Positions 36,292-47,262 of a stretch of DNA of 64,000 nucleotides are shown here, piece by piece. The notes below the pieces were generated by a model, which worked only from the letters and a program-made list of their open reading frames with translations, made no database searches and was not told the origin of the DNA. How positions within the stretch are numbered: position 1 is the stretch's first letter; each line of letters begins with the position of its first letter. The stretch is from Parapristionchus giblindavisi. Lineage: Eukaryota; Nematoda; Chromadorea; Rhabditida; Diplogasteridae. A program made the translations under genes and the position numbers. The DNA is taken from positions 1,640,001 through 1,704,000 of the forward strand of contig CALSFV010000001.1 in the NCBI GenBank assembly GCA_943737045.1, read 5' to 3'.

Positions 36292-37013
36292 CTAATCACA
36301 TGTTAACTTGTACGCGAAAAATAATGCAATTGACGTAACAACTACTGATATAATCATGAATTCCGCATCACTTAACATATCGTCTTCCTCATCATTGTCC
36401 TCAATGAGGACCATGAGGACGACCTCCTCATCAGCTTCCTCACCATCTTCATCAGTTTCTTCATCAGTTTCTTCATGAAATCCTTCATCATCTCCTTCAT
36501 CAACTTCTTCATAATTTTCCTCATCATGTTCCAAATTAGGTTCATACCACCACCATTCATGGGTCTCCGGAATCTTTGATAAATCGACATGGGGCTTGGC
36601 ATAATGTTCCGATTCCATGCCAGTACTATGCCAGTATAGTACTTGATAGTGTCCTTGGACTCCTCAAATAGCGGTGACTCCACAATTTGCGCATATTCCC
36701 GACCAATGTCCTCGTTGTCCTTCATATCATCATAGATGAAGCGTATTGCAGAAATAAACTTTTGTAGGGCCCACGACTCCTCTACATCTGGCATCCTCGT
36801 ATACACCTGAAGCACCTTGCGGATACACGGAGACACGGACAATAGAAGTTGTGTGGTCTCTTGGTCTCGAGGAAGGGCGAAGTTCGCGATAGCTGTGTAA
36901 GCTTTGAAACAAGTGTAAAGGAATTGGGTTGTTTCCATTATCGAGTTTGAAATGTCGTTTCCTCCTGCGGCGAGTGCTACACGAAGACGAGGAATTACTG
37001 GATATGTTGACAT
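36292..37013 (-). pseudogene. acidic tail-anchored-type protein, frameshifted copy
   Basis: This is the paralogue of the intact gene at 42,370. ATG at 37,011-37,013 follows a TTTCAG acceptor and opens a frame that matches the partner down to KDTIKYYTG. There an imperfect 11-base tandem duplication (about 36,612-36,634, reading TACTGGCATAG on minus) shifts the frame. Beyond it the second half continues in another frame (36,292 to about 36,618) from MESEH through the acidic region to the C-terminal hydrophobic segment. Both halves remain closely similar to the partner, so inactivation looks recent. Ribosomal frameshifting or use of the internal ATG are less likely alternatives. The function is unknown. 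Confidence 0.8.
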
Positions 37014-37027
37014 TGAAGATCCCTGAA

Positions 37028-37120
<93 letters not shown>

Positions 37121-37264
37121 ATTAATAATATTTATACGTATTCATGAATATATAATAGATTATTATTATTATTATCATAGTATATGACACATATAAAGTA
37201 ACTATGACGTTATACAAAAACTATTTCGATATCTGCAACAAGAAAACGTCCAGTATTGAATCAT

Positions 37265-37374
37265 TAAAGGCACTAATTTGAAACTCTCCGCTCTGGCAAA
37301 GATCTCACTTTCTTTGTCTGCTAGAGAGTGGCCAGAGCGGAGAGTCAAAGAAGTTTTGTTCTGTCCCTTTAAAG
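37265..37374. mobile_element. 115-base MITE copy (left arm)
   Basis: AAAGGCACTAATTTGAAACT and CTCCGCTCTGGC with the inverse GCCAGAGCGGAGAG. The partner copy in the right arm is at 40,334-40,450, so this insertion predates the duplication. Confidence 0.75.
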
Positions 37375-37490
37375 GGAGCGTAACCTCACTCAATGGTCTC
37401 TTCATTGCGCACACTATTTCGCTGTTCTCTAACAACGAGAGAGCATTGCGCGTCGAAGAGACCATTGAGTGAGGTTACGCTCCCTTTAAC
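37369..37490. mobile_element. hairpin MITE nested in the 115-base MITE
   Basis: TTAAAGGGAGCGTAACCTCA and TGAGGTTACGCTCCCTTTAA are perfect inverted ends, with ATTGAGTG/GAAGAGACC continuing the stem. It is present in the left arm only. TTAA ends suggest a piggyBac-type target, which is inference. Confidence 0.75.
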
Positions 37491-37582
37491 AACAATAAGA
37501 CGAAGAGTAAAGAAGGATTGAACAAAGAAGAGAAGCTTTGGGGAAAGAATGGAGAGATATATCTATAGTGGGGAAATGCGAG

Positions 37583-38231
37583 GGGGGCGCCCGTTTCGGC
37601 AACACCCGTTTCGGCAACGAGTTATAAATCGGTTGGGAGAAGGTCTATGGAAACAAAAGTTGTACCATTGTTATCAGTAGTGGTGCACGGTATGGTGCTA
37701 CCGTAACCGTCGGGAATCGTGAACTGATTTTTTTAGTCGACCCATGACCCGGGGTTCATGGTTGAAAATTGCCGAAGTCGAAAAATTCATGATGGCCGGA
37801 TATCAAATACTAGTTGCCATTATATCAATAGTGAGCCAACTTTTATCTTTCTGGTTACCGTAACCCGAACTACCGTAATCAAACCGGGATTTGAAGCGCA
37901 TTTGGCCATATTATTGCAGGTTACGGTAGCTAGATTACGGTAGTACGGGATACGGTATCCATAAAGATAAAAGTTGGCTCACTATTGATATAATTGCAAC
38001 TAGTATTTGATCTCGGGTCATCATGAATTTTTCGAATATGGCCATTTTCAACCATGAACCCCGGGTCATGGGTCGACTAAAAAAATCAGTTCGCGATTCC
38101 CGACGGTTACGGTAGCACCATACCGTACACCACTACTGATAACAATGGTACAACTTTTGTTTCCATTGACCATCTCCCAACCGATTTATAACTCGTTGCC
38201 GAAACGGGCGTTGCCGAAACGGGCGCCCCCC
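37583..38231. mobile_element. Mutator-like palindromic element with 9-bp target duplication
   Basis: A 649-base near-palindrome with ends GGGGGCGCCCGTTTCGGC and its inverse. AAATGCGAG precedes (37,574-37,582) and follows (38,232-38,240) it. The opposite arm of the inverted duplication at about 40,225-40,245 has the uninterrupted site with one AATGCGAG. A 9-bp duplication with very long inverted ends and no transposase fits a non-autonomous Mutator-like element. Confidence 0.88.
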
Positions 38232-39180
38232 AAATGCGAGAGGATCGGTTTATGAGTATCAGATATATTAAAAATATAATGAGTGCAGCAAAATTTGCGG
38301 CTATTAAACTAAAGACAAGCGATGGCAATGACTCTTGTGGGGTACTAGAGTTGCTGTAGAACCATGTCTGCTTATCAGAATGATGCAAAGAACGGTATGA
38401 GGGAGTGGGGAAATGTGGTAGAGATAGAAAGGATGGAGAGATAGCGGGTAATAAGAGAGGGTCTGGTAGCTTGGTAGAGATGTAAAGGATAGAGAAACAG
38501 TGGATAATGAGAGAGGGTCAAGCTGAAGAGCCAGAGAGTGAAGGGTCAATGGAGTAAGATTAGCAGTCAAGGAAATAATGCTTCGGCAGAGATGGCCGAT
38601 CTCACCCTAGCAGTTATGGAATATTTATAAATATATTATTATTATATTATTAAATATATTAGCATATTATGATGGAATAAAGAATAAGAAATAAGAATAA
38701 GAAATATTAAACATATTGATCCAACAGCGTGCTCAATGAATATATTCGTTATATATTTATATATTCGTTGACGATTTGTTCCATACATCCACCATCTCGG
38801 TGGAGGGATGATCTGAAAAGAACTATCGGATCTACATGGTGGGGTATGAATAGTCATGACTTTATTCGTTCCATCCCCACCTAGCGATGATCGCTTGACG
38901 TGAATAAATAATAATAATAATAGTAATAATAATAATAATTATTATTATTATTATTATCATTATTATTTTTATTATTATTATATTTTGTCCTTCTGTAAAA
39001 TCTTTCCGAAAATCCATCGCTTCATTACCGTCTTTGTAGGAATTTCTTTTTTTTGTAATTTTCATCTTTGCAACCTATGTCGTAGCATCGTATTTATGCG
39101 TACTCCACTACCTATCAAATATTTTATACTTTACTTTTGCACCGCATAAAGTATATTATTATTACTATTACTACTACTAC

Positions 39181-39288
<108 letters not shown>

Positions 39289-40333
39289 CCACTATCGGGT
39301 CACAGGAACATCAAGAGTCGCCTATCCCGCGAAACAATCATAGATACTTCAATGCAACGCACGGACCACCAGCCGGGATGCCATTCACGTCAGAGCTCTC
39401 AATTCTGCAACCCAGAACACCTTCGGGGGGTGGGGGGGGGTTATCTAATCATCCACTACCAAGGGAAGTATGAGTTGCTGGTCCCGCACTTCGAGATGGG
39501 ACATGTTCCATACGATAGGTCTCCCAAAATATGTTTTTTATATTGACCATTTTCGCTGGTGACTCTTTGGCGCCGAGAAACTTCTCGCTTTTCCTCGTGT
39601 AGTAACAACAACCGGTATTTTTTTTTATTTTCAAAGAGAGGAATAGATAACCGAGTGGGTTCTTTTTGTTAGGGATACAGGGATAGGGAGAGGGCGAGGG
39701 AGAGGGAGGGAGAGGGATAGGGAGAGGGCGAGAAAGAGGGAGGAAAGGGAGGCAGATGTTGTCTTTGTATGTACCTAGATATTTTTTTTTAAATTTGTTA
39801 TATATTTGCTTTGTTGTTGACAAGGTATTTATTTCCCGCTTTGAAAAAATAGCAAAAAAATCATCTTGAAAGAATCGAACCTACGATTTTACTACCAATT
39901 CGGGTATCTGCCGTGAAGCATTATTTCCTTGATGATCTTACTCGATTGACCCTTCTCTCTCTGACTCTCCAGCTTGACCTTCTCTCATCACCCTCTGTCT
40001 CTCCATCTTTTCTATCTTTACCACACTACCCGACCCTCTCTCATTTCCCCACTCTCTCATACCTTTTTAATCATTGCATCATTGTGATGAGCAGACATGG
40101 TTCTACAGCAACTCTAGTACCCCACAAGAGTCGTTGCCATCTCTTGTCTTTAGTTTAATAGCATCCAATTTTGCTCCACTTATTATATTTTGAATACATC
40201 TGATATTCATAAAGCGAACCTCTCGCATTCCCCAACTATAGATATATCTCTCCATTCTTTCCCCAAGCTTCTCTTCTCTGTTCCATCACGCAACACCATT
40301 CCATCCTTCTTTGCTCTTCGTGTTATTATTTTT

Positions 40334-40450
40334 AAAGGGACACAACCAAACCTATTTGACTCTCCGCTCTAGCCACACTCTCTCGCGGACAAAGAAAGCG
40401 AGAACATTCCCCGAGCGGAGGGATTAAAATTAGCTTGGCTGTGCCTTTAA
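40334..40450. mobile_element. 115-base MITE copy (right arm)
   Basis: AAAGGGACACAACCAAACCT to AATTAGCTTGGCTGTGCCTTT with central CTCTCGCGGACAAAGAAAGC. Confidence 0.78.
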
Positions 40451-40622
40451 TGATTCAATACTAAATGTTTTCTTGTTGCAGTTTTATCAATATCGAAATA
40501 GTTTTTGTATAACGCCGTTGTTACTTTATATATGGCATAGACTATAAAAATAGTTATAATTCACTATATATTCATGAATACGTATTATTATAATTATAAT
40601 AATAATTATTATTTTTGTAATT

Positions 40623-40656
<34 letters not shown>

Positions 40657-41162
40657 TAGGTTGTGCCATAAGTCTTTATGAATTTGATAGTGCTGTGTTT
40701 GCACTTCTGTTTCTCGCTTCGTTTTGAAAAGGAGTTCTCTACGCTGGTGCTTATCACTAACTAGTGTCCCCCTCTACATAACCCACAGACCCACCGGTAC
40801 AGACTTCCCTCTAAATATGAGTACGCCTCGTACGTTTGTCCAAAATAAAAATCCAGATCCAATTTGTTTCCGGCTCTCTGTCTCTTGAATTTTACAAAAA
40901 TCAATCATCAACTAGGTTATGTGTATCCCACATATGTGCCCTCCAACCATACGCTGGCCAATTGCTTACGTAAATTTAAAAACCGAAATTATATTATAGA
41001 ATAGACGAATGGTCACTTCGGAATTTCGAGTTGCGCAACTCGTCTTAAAGGAGAGCGAGCTATTTGATACCACCCGTTAAATGTTAGCCACACTTGGATC
41101 ATCCATGTTCACTATTTCGCTAGAATTAAGGAATCTTGAAAAAGTCAAAAAAATGTTTAGAC

Positions 41163-41690
41163 GATAATTTATTTATTTATCGTACACGGCAAAGGTGTTT
41201 CAACAAGTACAAAGTGTTCGAGTGCAAGGAAAAATATGTGAGAGAATAAAATTATTAAAATAGAGGTGGATAGGGATGGGGATGGGGGGGGGGGGGAAGG
41301 TGAGAGATCAATTGATCACGCCTTTTGTTATGCACTGTTACATTTGTCTTACGTGCCAACGCCGTAACCCCCTCCGCCGCGTCGGAGAGGCGACGGAGGG
41401 GGTTAGGCGTAGGCACGTAAGGCAAATGTAACAGTGCATTACAGTCAGGAAGAGTAAAGAGGGGAGGAGCCTCTTGTGCGGTGGAGCAGCCGCAAATCCA
41501 ATTTATATCGTATTGGATCTCTGAGTGAGCAGGGAAGGAGAGATCAAAGATCAAGATCGATCAAAGTAAATAAATGTTGAGCCTTTTCTAATCTACGGAT
41601 TCTACCTTTAGCTGAAGGGGACCAGACGGGGGAAGCATATTCTAAGATGGGAATAATGAAAGATTGATAGGCGGTCATTTGGCCGGAATT
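41163..41690 (-). mobile_element. LINE fragment (reverse transcriptase C-terminal part)
   Basis: Minus-strand translation at about 41,590-41,680 reads IIPILEYASPVWSPSAKG, matching the same block in the LINE at 47.9 kb. An (AAAT)n-type tail at 41,165-41,185 marks the 3' end. A hairpin MITE (41,335-41,435) lies inside it. Confidence 0.72.
41335..41435. mobile_element. GC-rich hairpin MITE copy
   Basis: ACGTGCCAACGCCGTAACCC and GGGTTAGGCGTAGGCACGT form a long stem with a CCGCCGCGTCGG loop region; outer bases ATGCACTGTTACATTTG and CAAATGTAACAGTGCAT are perfect inverts. Confidence 0.85.
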
Positions 41691-42252
41691 TGAATAAAAT
41701 CGCGGATTGAGACCGCTATCTCTTTTATTTTTCTAAAAAGAACAAGCTCCTGGCTAATGTATTACATACGTGTAGTTGAGGTCAATGATATAATCGGGGA
41801 TCTCCATTGTAAATAACTACAAGATTTGAAGCCATAGATCATATCGCCGCGTTCACAGCGGTGTCAAATGTTTCTTCGTCACGGCTCCGCTCGAACTGTC
41901 TAACTAAGACTCGCGATACTAAGACAGCCAAATTTTTCTAGCGCATACTACCGATGCCTCCTTACTCTCTGGACCTTACTCTCCCTGATCGCCTCTTTAG
42001 TTAAGGCGTCCAACTTTCTTTTGTAAATGAAAAGTTTAAGAACTAAGAAGATATCGAAACGTGGGTGGCCTCACAGTTTGCACAATAACCCAGGTCCTTC
42101 TATAAGCAGTGAGCCAATTGTGTGGCTGGATTTTAGCAAGGAGTCATCGACCATAACAGCGAATAAATTCCTTCTCAATGTCGTTGTTAAACTAAGATAA
42201 TTCGATTTGAAGTTGTACCGCCAAATTCAAAAAGACTTATGGCACAACCTAA

Positions 42253-42355
<103 letters not shown>

Positions 42356-42369
42356 TTCAGGGATCTTCA

Positions 42370-43086
42370 ATGTCATCATATCCAGTAATTCCTAGTCTTC
42401 GTGACGCCGTAGGAGGAAACGACATTTACAACTCGATAAGGAAAACAACCGATTTCCTTTACTTTTGTTTCAAATCTTACGAAACTATCGCGAACTTCGC
42501 CCTTCCTCGAGACCAAGAGACCACACAACTTCTATTGTCCGTGTCTCCGTGTATCCGCAAGGTGCTTCAGGTGTATACGAGGATGCCAGATGTGGAACAG
42601 TCGTGGGACCTTCAAAAGTTTATTTCTGCAATACGCTTCATCTATGACGATATGAAGGACAACGAGGACATTGGTCGGGAATATGCGCAAATTGTGGAGT
42701 CACCGCTATTTGAGGAGGCCAAGGATATTATCAAGTACTATACTGGCATGGAATCGGAGCATTGTGATACGCCCCATGTCGATTTATCAAAGATTCCGGA
42801 GACCCATGAATGGTGGTGGTATGAACCTAATTTGGAACATGAAGAAGAAGATTATGAAGAAGTTGATGAAGGAGATGATGAAGGATTTCATGAAGAAACT
42901 GATGAAGAAACTGATGAAGATAGTGAGGGAGGTGATGAGGAGGTCCTCGTCATGGTCCTCATTGAGGATCATGATGAGGAACGTGATAAGAAAGATGATA
43001 TGTTAAGTGATGCGGAATTCATGATTATATCAGTAGTTATTACGTCAATTGTATTATTTTTCACGTACAAGATAAAATGGAATTAG
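42370..43086 (+). CDS. acidic protein with C-terminal membrane anchor, unknown function
   Basis: An intact single-exon frame of 238 codons. ATG lies ten bases after TTTTCAG, itself right after a (TTA)n tract, so the start is probably trans-spliced or preceded by an untranslated exon. Residues 1-125 are mixed helical (NFALPRDQETTQLLL, RMPDVEQSWDLQKF, IRFIYDDMKDNEDIG). Residues about 145-210 are strongly acidic with Glu/Asp repeats. Residues about 213-235 form a hydrophobic segment (FMIISVVITSIVLFFTYKIK) followed by two residues, as in tail-anchored proteins. No signal peptide is seen. I do not recognise the family. Its frameshifted paralogue lies divergently at 36.3-37.0 kb. Confidence 0.8.
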   Translation: MSSYPVIPSLRDAVGGNDIYNSIRKTTDFLYFCFKSYETIANFALPRDQETTQLLLSVSPCIRKVLQVYTRMPDVEQSWDLQKFISAIRFIYDDMKDNEDIGREYAQIVESPLFEEAKDIIKYYTGMESEHCDTPHVDLSKIPETHEWWWYEPNLEHEEEDYEEVDEGDDEGFHEETDEETDEDSEGGDEEVLVMVLIEDHDEERDKKDDMLSDAEFMIISVVITSIVLFFTYKIKWN

Positions 43087-43144
43087 TAAAAAAGTGTGCT
43101 TCTAATTATACATATTATCTAGAATTGAATATTCCACTAATCCC

Positions 43145-43465
43145 TTATGCACCGTTACATTTACCTTACGTGCCTACGCCGTAACGCCGCTACGGGTGAC
43201 GGATCTGTCAACGGGAATTTCGGAGTGTGTTGGGTCTCGAGTGGAAAACCCTGATGGGTCATAAAAGTACTGTAAAATGTTACGGTAGTCAACCATTATT
43301 GATCGATGATTACGGTAACTTCTTACCGTATCTCAATTTTATTCAGGATTTTCCGCTCGAGACCGAACACACTCCAAATTTTACGGTGACGGATACGTAG
43401 CGAAATGTAACACGTTACGCAGTTACGGCGTAGGCGCGTAAGGCAAATATAACGATGCATTATAT
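43145..43465. mobile_element. expanded GC-rich hairpin MITE
   Basis: Outer inverted parts ACGTGCCTACGCCGTAAC and GTTACGGCGTAGGCGCGTAA match the hairpin family, but about 250 bases separate them. The interior has its own inverted pair (GGTCTCGAGTGGAAAACCCT and GGATTTTCCGCTCGAGACC). Confidence 0.7.
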
Positions 43466-43689
43466 GTAAAGTCTCTCTAAAGCAATATCAGCAATTCATC
43501 TAAATTGGTCACTTTATCGTCTACATTTTGTTCTAGTTATTCGAAGAAACGTGTATAGTCAAATTGTGTAAAGACGAAAAACAAAAAGAACAAATAGTTA
43601 ATTTTATAAAGCATATCAACTCGATACTATTTAGAGGAGCACTGTTTCGGCCATAGGATTTAGCGAATGAACCACTAATCAATTTTTTG

Positions 43690-43832
43690 TTGGTTGTCAC
43701 AAAGTTTTCACTTTCAGCACGCGTGCACGACAATGCCCCGACCGCAAATCGCACGGAAGGTCCAATCAGAACTGAGCCGCATTAGCTGGGCGGTTCTCCC
43801 TCATCCTCCGTACAGCCCTGATATAGCCCCCC
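43690..43832 (+). mobile_element. mariner transposase fragment
   Basis: Plus-strand translation reads RKVQSELSRISWAVLPHP then PYSPDIAP, the block around the third catalytic Asp of mariner transposases, cut off on both sides. The HDN motif just before is frameshifted. Confidence 0.75.
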
Positions 43833-43849
43833 AAAATCGGGGGGTGATC

Positions 43850-44105
43850 ATTTCGCCAACGATAATTTCGAAAACGGATCATAATTCTTTCAGTCGACCC
43901 ATGACCCGGGGTTCATGGTTGAAAATGACCGAAGTCGAAAAATTCATGATACTCCGAGACCAAATACTAGTAGCCATTATATCAATAGTGAGCCAACTTT
44001 TACCTTTCTGGATACCGTAACCCCAAATACCGTAGTCGAACCGGGATTTGCCGTGAATTTCGCTATAATATTGTAGAGTACGGTAGCTAGAAACCATTTT
44101 CAAAT
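43850..44105. mobile_element. half copy of the Mutator-like palindromic element
   Basis: CGACCCATGACCCGGGGTTC, GAAAAATTCATGAT and TTTTACCTTTCTGGATACCG follow the order of one arm of the element at 37.6 kb. Confidence 0.65.
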
Positions 44106-44256
44106 ACAGAAATCTAATCAACAGCCAGAAATATTTTTAACTTTTGTGACGCGAATACTTAATTTCATCGTTTTCCAAATGTTACGGTATTCTAAAAACA
44201 AAAGGGTTAGATAACAATGCGATGCGAAAATGGCTTTGAAAAAAACGTGAAAAGGG

Positions 44257-44798
44257 ATATATGAGGCCGCTTGCGTAAGAATCAACTAAAATCGGTGAAA
44301 TCTGTCACAGTCAAAAAAATCAAATTTTGTGTATGGGGGTTCTCAAGGGTGCTGATGACGATGGTCATGTTCATTTCGCACCTAGAGCCACCGTTGAGGC
44401 CAGACGACGTCGGTTTTTAGTCTTTTCTCGTCATCCAGTTATGCCAAAATTTGCAGACTATGCCACCTGAGGCAAATTTTGATGGCGATCACGTCTGTCT
44501 AATTCATTTTTCATGAAAAAATTTCAGAAATTTTCAAAAATAGAATTTCTCTCAAAGGTAAAAGTGTATTTTGCGAGATGCATAGATCGGACCGAAATGG
44601 CTTCAGGATCTCATGGAAAAAATTTCAGCCAATTTGCTCCCGCGAAATTCGAGAAAATCAACTTTTAGTGTAGTCATTTTGCCGTTGAAGTGGAGACAAG
44701 ATGAGAGAGAGTGTTCCCGAAATCCAAAATTTAATTTTTTGACTGTGCCGGTTTTTTGACACTTAGTTGGGTCTTACGCAAACGGCCTCATATAAAAG
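44257..44798. mobile_element. 540-base TIR element
   Basis: TATGAGGCCGCTTGCGTAAG at the left and CTTACGCAAACGGCCTCATA at the right are inverted and bordered by TA on each side, as in Tc1/mariner-type insertions. No transposase frame is present. Confidence 0.72.
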
Positions 44799-44983
44799 AA
44801 TAAATTTTAAAAAAACAATAAGAGAACAAAATGCGGATTAGATGAAGTAGGTCAAGAGAAGGAATGGATTACCGCACCACAGAGACAAAGGTAGAAGAAA
44901 TGATTGAAGATAATAGGCCTATCTACCAGCTGCACCTCTTAAAAAAGGCAGATGAAAGTGAAAATGAAATGAGTGAAGTGTGA

Positions 44984-45012
44984 CGGACAGACAGACGACA
45001 GACAGACAGACG
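44984..45012. repeat. (GACA)n microsatellite
   Basis: GACAGACAGACGACAGACAG-type short tandem repeat just left of the next palindrome. Confidence 0.85.
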
Positions 45013-45030
45013 TGCCTTATCATTTTATAT

Positions 45031-46483
45031 ATGAGAGGAATCGCCAGAGGTTCGACCACCCCCCGGACATAGAAATTTCGACCCCCTGAAAAATTCAGAT
45101 TAAGTACTTGATGCTCTATCGAACTGCGTTAGCCGAATTTGCATATCTGCTCTCATTTTCGAGTTACGGTAGGTCAAAGTTGGCAGGTACGGTATTTTTG
45201 GCTCGAGTGTGCGTTAGAAAAATGATCATAACTCCGTTCAAAATAATGATAGACACTTTTTCAAAAAAAAAGGATCGAAAGAGGAGAATTTGGGCAACAT
45301 TTCCCAGTTGATCACCTCATTTGTCGACCATGCGCCGGTGCGGGGCGGTCGGTTTTATGAAAAAGTGACGTAACTTTCCTAATCGGAAAAAGTGCACTTT
45401 TCTTCTATGCGCGTTTTGTTGCACCCCTATGTGTCTAAAAATGACCCAAGTTTCAGAGGATTTGAGAAATGCAAAAAAAGCGTTGATTTTAGTGACGCGA
45501 CCTCGGACCTGTCAAAGGAAATAACGGCTTATTCCTTTATCAAGAAACAGCAAAAGAGCTTAAATGACTCAAAAACATCCGAAAAAACATTACGAGCTCA
45601 AAATACCCATATATGACGGTTATTTGAAACACAAAATCACCGAGTTCCGAAAAATTTGAAAAAAAACCATATTTTGCTTTTCCACGTGGAAAAAACGTTT
45701 CAGCAATGTTAATTAATCTTTATAATATTTCTTATAATGTTTTTGAACATTTATGTTTTTGGAAGTGAAGGCCTACCTGCTCTTAGAGCCGAGATATCCG
45801 CCATCGAGATCACACGCGCGCGCCCCAACTCACCCTTTGAGAAGAGATGTGTTGCCATAAAATGAACGTTTTCCAGCTCAGAATGACCCAAAACAAACTT
45901 GTTTCATCATTCTTATCACGAAAAAATACCTTGGAACACGTTTTCTGTGGCTGTAAAAATCAGCAAAAGATTTGGATCGAACCGGGGTTCGAACCCGCTA
46001 AAGAGAAGTAAAGAGGTACCGCTCTAAAAACACCGAGCAGAAATCCTCTGAAACTTGGGTCATTTTTAGACACATATGGGTGCAACAAAACGCGCATAGA
46101 AGAAAAGTGCACTTTTTCCGATTAGGAAAGTTACGTCACTTTTTCATAAAACCGACCGCCCCGCACCGGCGCATGGTCGACAAATGACGTCATTAACTAG
46201 GAAATGTTGCCCAAATTCTCCTCTTTCGATCCTTTTTTTTTGAAAAAGTGTCTATCATTATTTTGAACGGAGTTATGATCATTTTTCTAACGCCCACTCG
46301 AGCCAAAAATACCGTACCTGCCAACTTTGACCTACCGTAACTCGAAAATGAGAGCAGATATGCAAATTCGGCCAACGCAGTTCGATAGAGCATCGTTCAA
46401 AGTACTTAATCTGAATTTTTCAGGGGGTCGAAATTTCTATGTCCGCGGACCCTCCGAAACGGTCGATTTTCGATTCCTCTCAT
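45031..46483. mobile_element. palindromic element with 0.43-kb arms
   Basis: 45,031-45,464 and about 46,038-46,483 are inverted copies (sum about 91,504) with ends ATGAGAGGAATCG and CGATTCCTCTCAT. The 0.57-kb loop carries a tRNA-like sequence on minus at about 45,973-46,030. The short reading frames in the arms are mirror copies of each other and not convincing genes. Confidence 0.8.
45973..46030 (-). tRNA. tRNA-like sequence in palindrome loop
   Basis: Read on minus: TTTAGAGCGGTACCTCTTTA (A-box-like) and GCGGGTTCGAACCCCG (B-box). The acceptor stem is not convincing; probably a relic. Confidence 0.3.
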
Positions 46484-46657
46484 ATGTAATAAAGTAATCA
46501 TTATAAAAGAAATAGTATGTGGTGACTTATTTGACTTTTGCTACCATCCTGTCTTCACAGTTTATTCACGAAAATATTTTTGGACACCACCTTTAAACCG
46601 AGTAGGGCTGATTTGATAAATGATTATGTTTAATTGTGACAAATAGGAGCAGAATGA

Positions 46658-46705
46658 AAAGGTCCCGGCCGGGATCGAACCGGCAATAAAAACACCACGA
46701 GAAAT
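46658..46705 (-). tRNA. tRNA-like 3' half
   Basis: Read on minus, GCCGGTTCGATCCCGGCCGG followed by GACC closely resembles the 3' half of the tRNA-Val at 35.2 kb. The 5' half is not recognisable. Confidence 0.4.
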
Positions 46706-46707
46706 AC

Positions 46708-46815
46708 CACGAGCCTATTTGAAATTCGCCGCTCTAGTCACAATCTCGTTTTTTTTGTCTGCGAAAAAGTATTTCCAGAGCAGAGAGTCTCAAATTAGCT
46801 CGGGGTGTGCGTTTA
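46708..46815. mobile_element. 115-base MITE copy
   Basis: CCTATTTGAAATTCGCCGCT and AAATTAGCTCGGGGTGTGCG with CTCGTTTTTTTTGTCTGCGA between them; moderately degraded. Confidence 0.65.
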
Positions 46816-47110
46816 CACAAGCGTTCTACATTTTATTCCAATCTGTCGAGTTTTTATTACTAAATTACAATTTTTTTCAGTTACATTAGATGTAGCGGCC
46901 GAAACACTATGAATATGGTACTGGGAACCCATCAGGGGCTGGGATTTCCGATTTTCCGATTTTCAGACATTTTCCGGAAAATTTCTAGTAAATCAAATAT
47001 ATTGAAAAAAAAATTTTCATGAAAATATACATTTTAAAAAAAACAAGAATCGGTTCTAAATTCTTTTTTTTTCGAAGAAATAAAGGAATTTCTCTCAAAT
47101 GCAAAAGTTC

Positions 47111-47262
47111 TCTGGTATTTCCAAACTAGTAGTTTACTTACGTGACGTCACAGACTAGCAGTTTCCGGTTAGTTTACTACAAGTGAAAGAATATTTGACG
47201 AAATGCATTGCAGTATATACACAACTTCTAGTAAACTTACGTTTAACTAGCCGTAGACTTTA
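47111..47262. mobile_element. GGTATTT-family TIR element, left half
   Basis: CTCTGGTATTTCCAAACTAG starts the element and it breaks at TAGCCGTAGACTT, the centre of intact copies. The LINE 3' end follows at once. A right half lies at 49,299-49,356. Confidence 0.65.

Larger units (their letters stand above)
40656..42252 (-). mobile_element. decayed mariner element
   Basis: Inverted ends TTAGGTTGTGCCATAAGTCT (40,656) and AGACTTATGGCACAACCTAA (to 42,252) sit within a (TTA)n tract. Plus-strand sequence at 42,000-42,180 still translates in pieces to the mariner transposase C-terminus (WVASQFAQ, SFYKQ, VIDHNSE) with stops and frameshifts. The middle is replaced by a GC-rich hairpin MITE and a LINE fragment. 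It is present only in the right arm of the duplication. Confidence 0.82.

Noticed and set aside
45108..45311. 67-codon frame repeated at 46,193-46,393
   Set aside because: Mirror frames in palindrome arms, no recognisable protein and one copy has lost the first Met.
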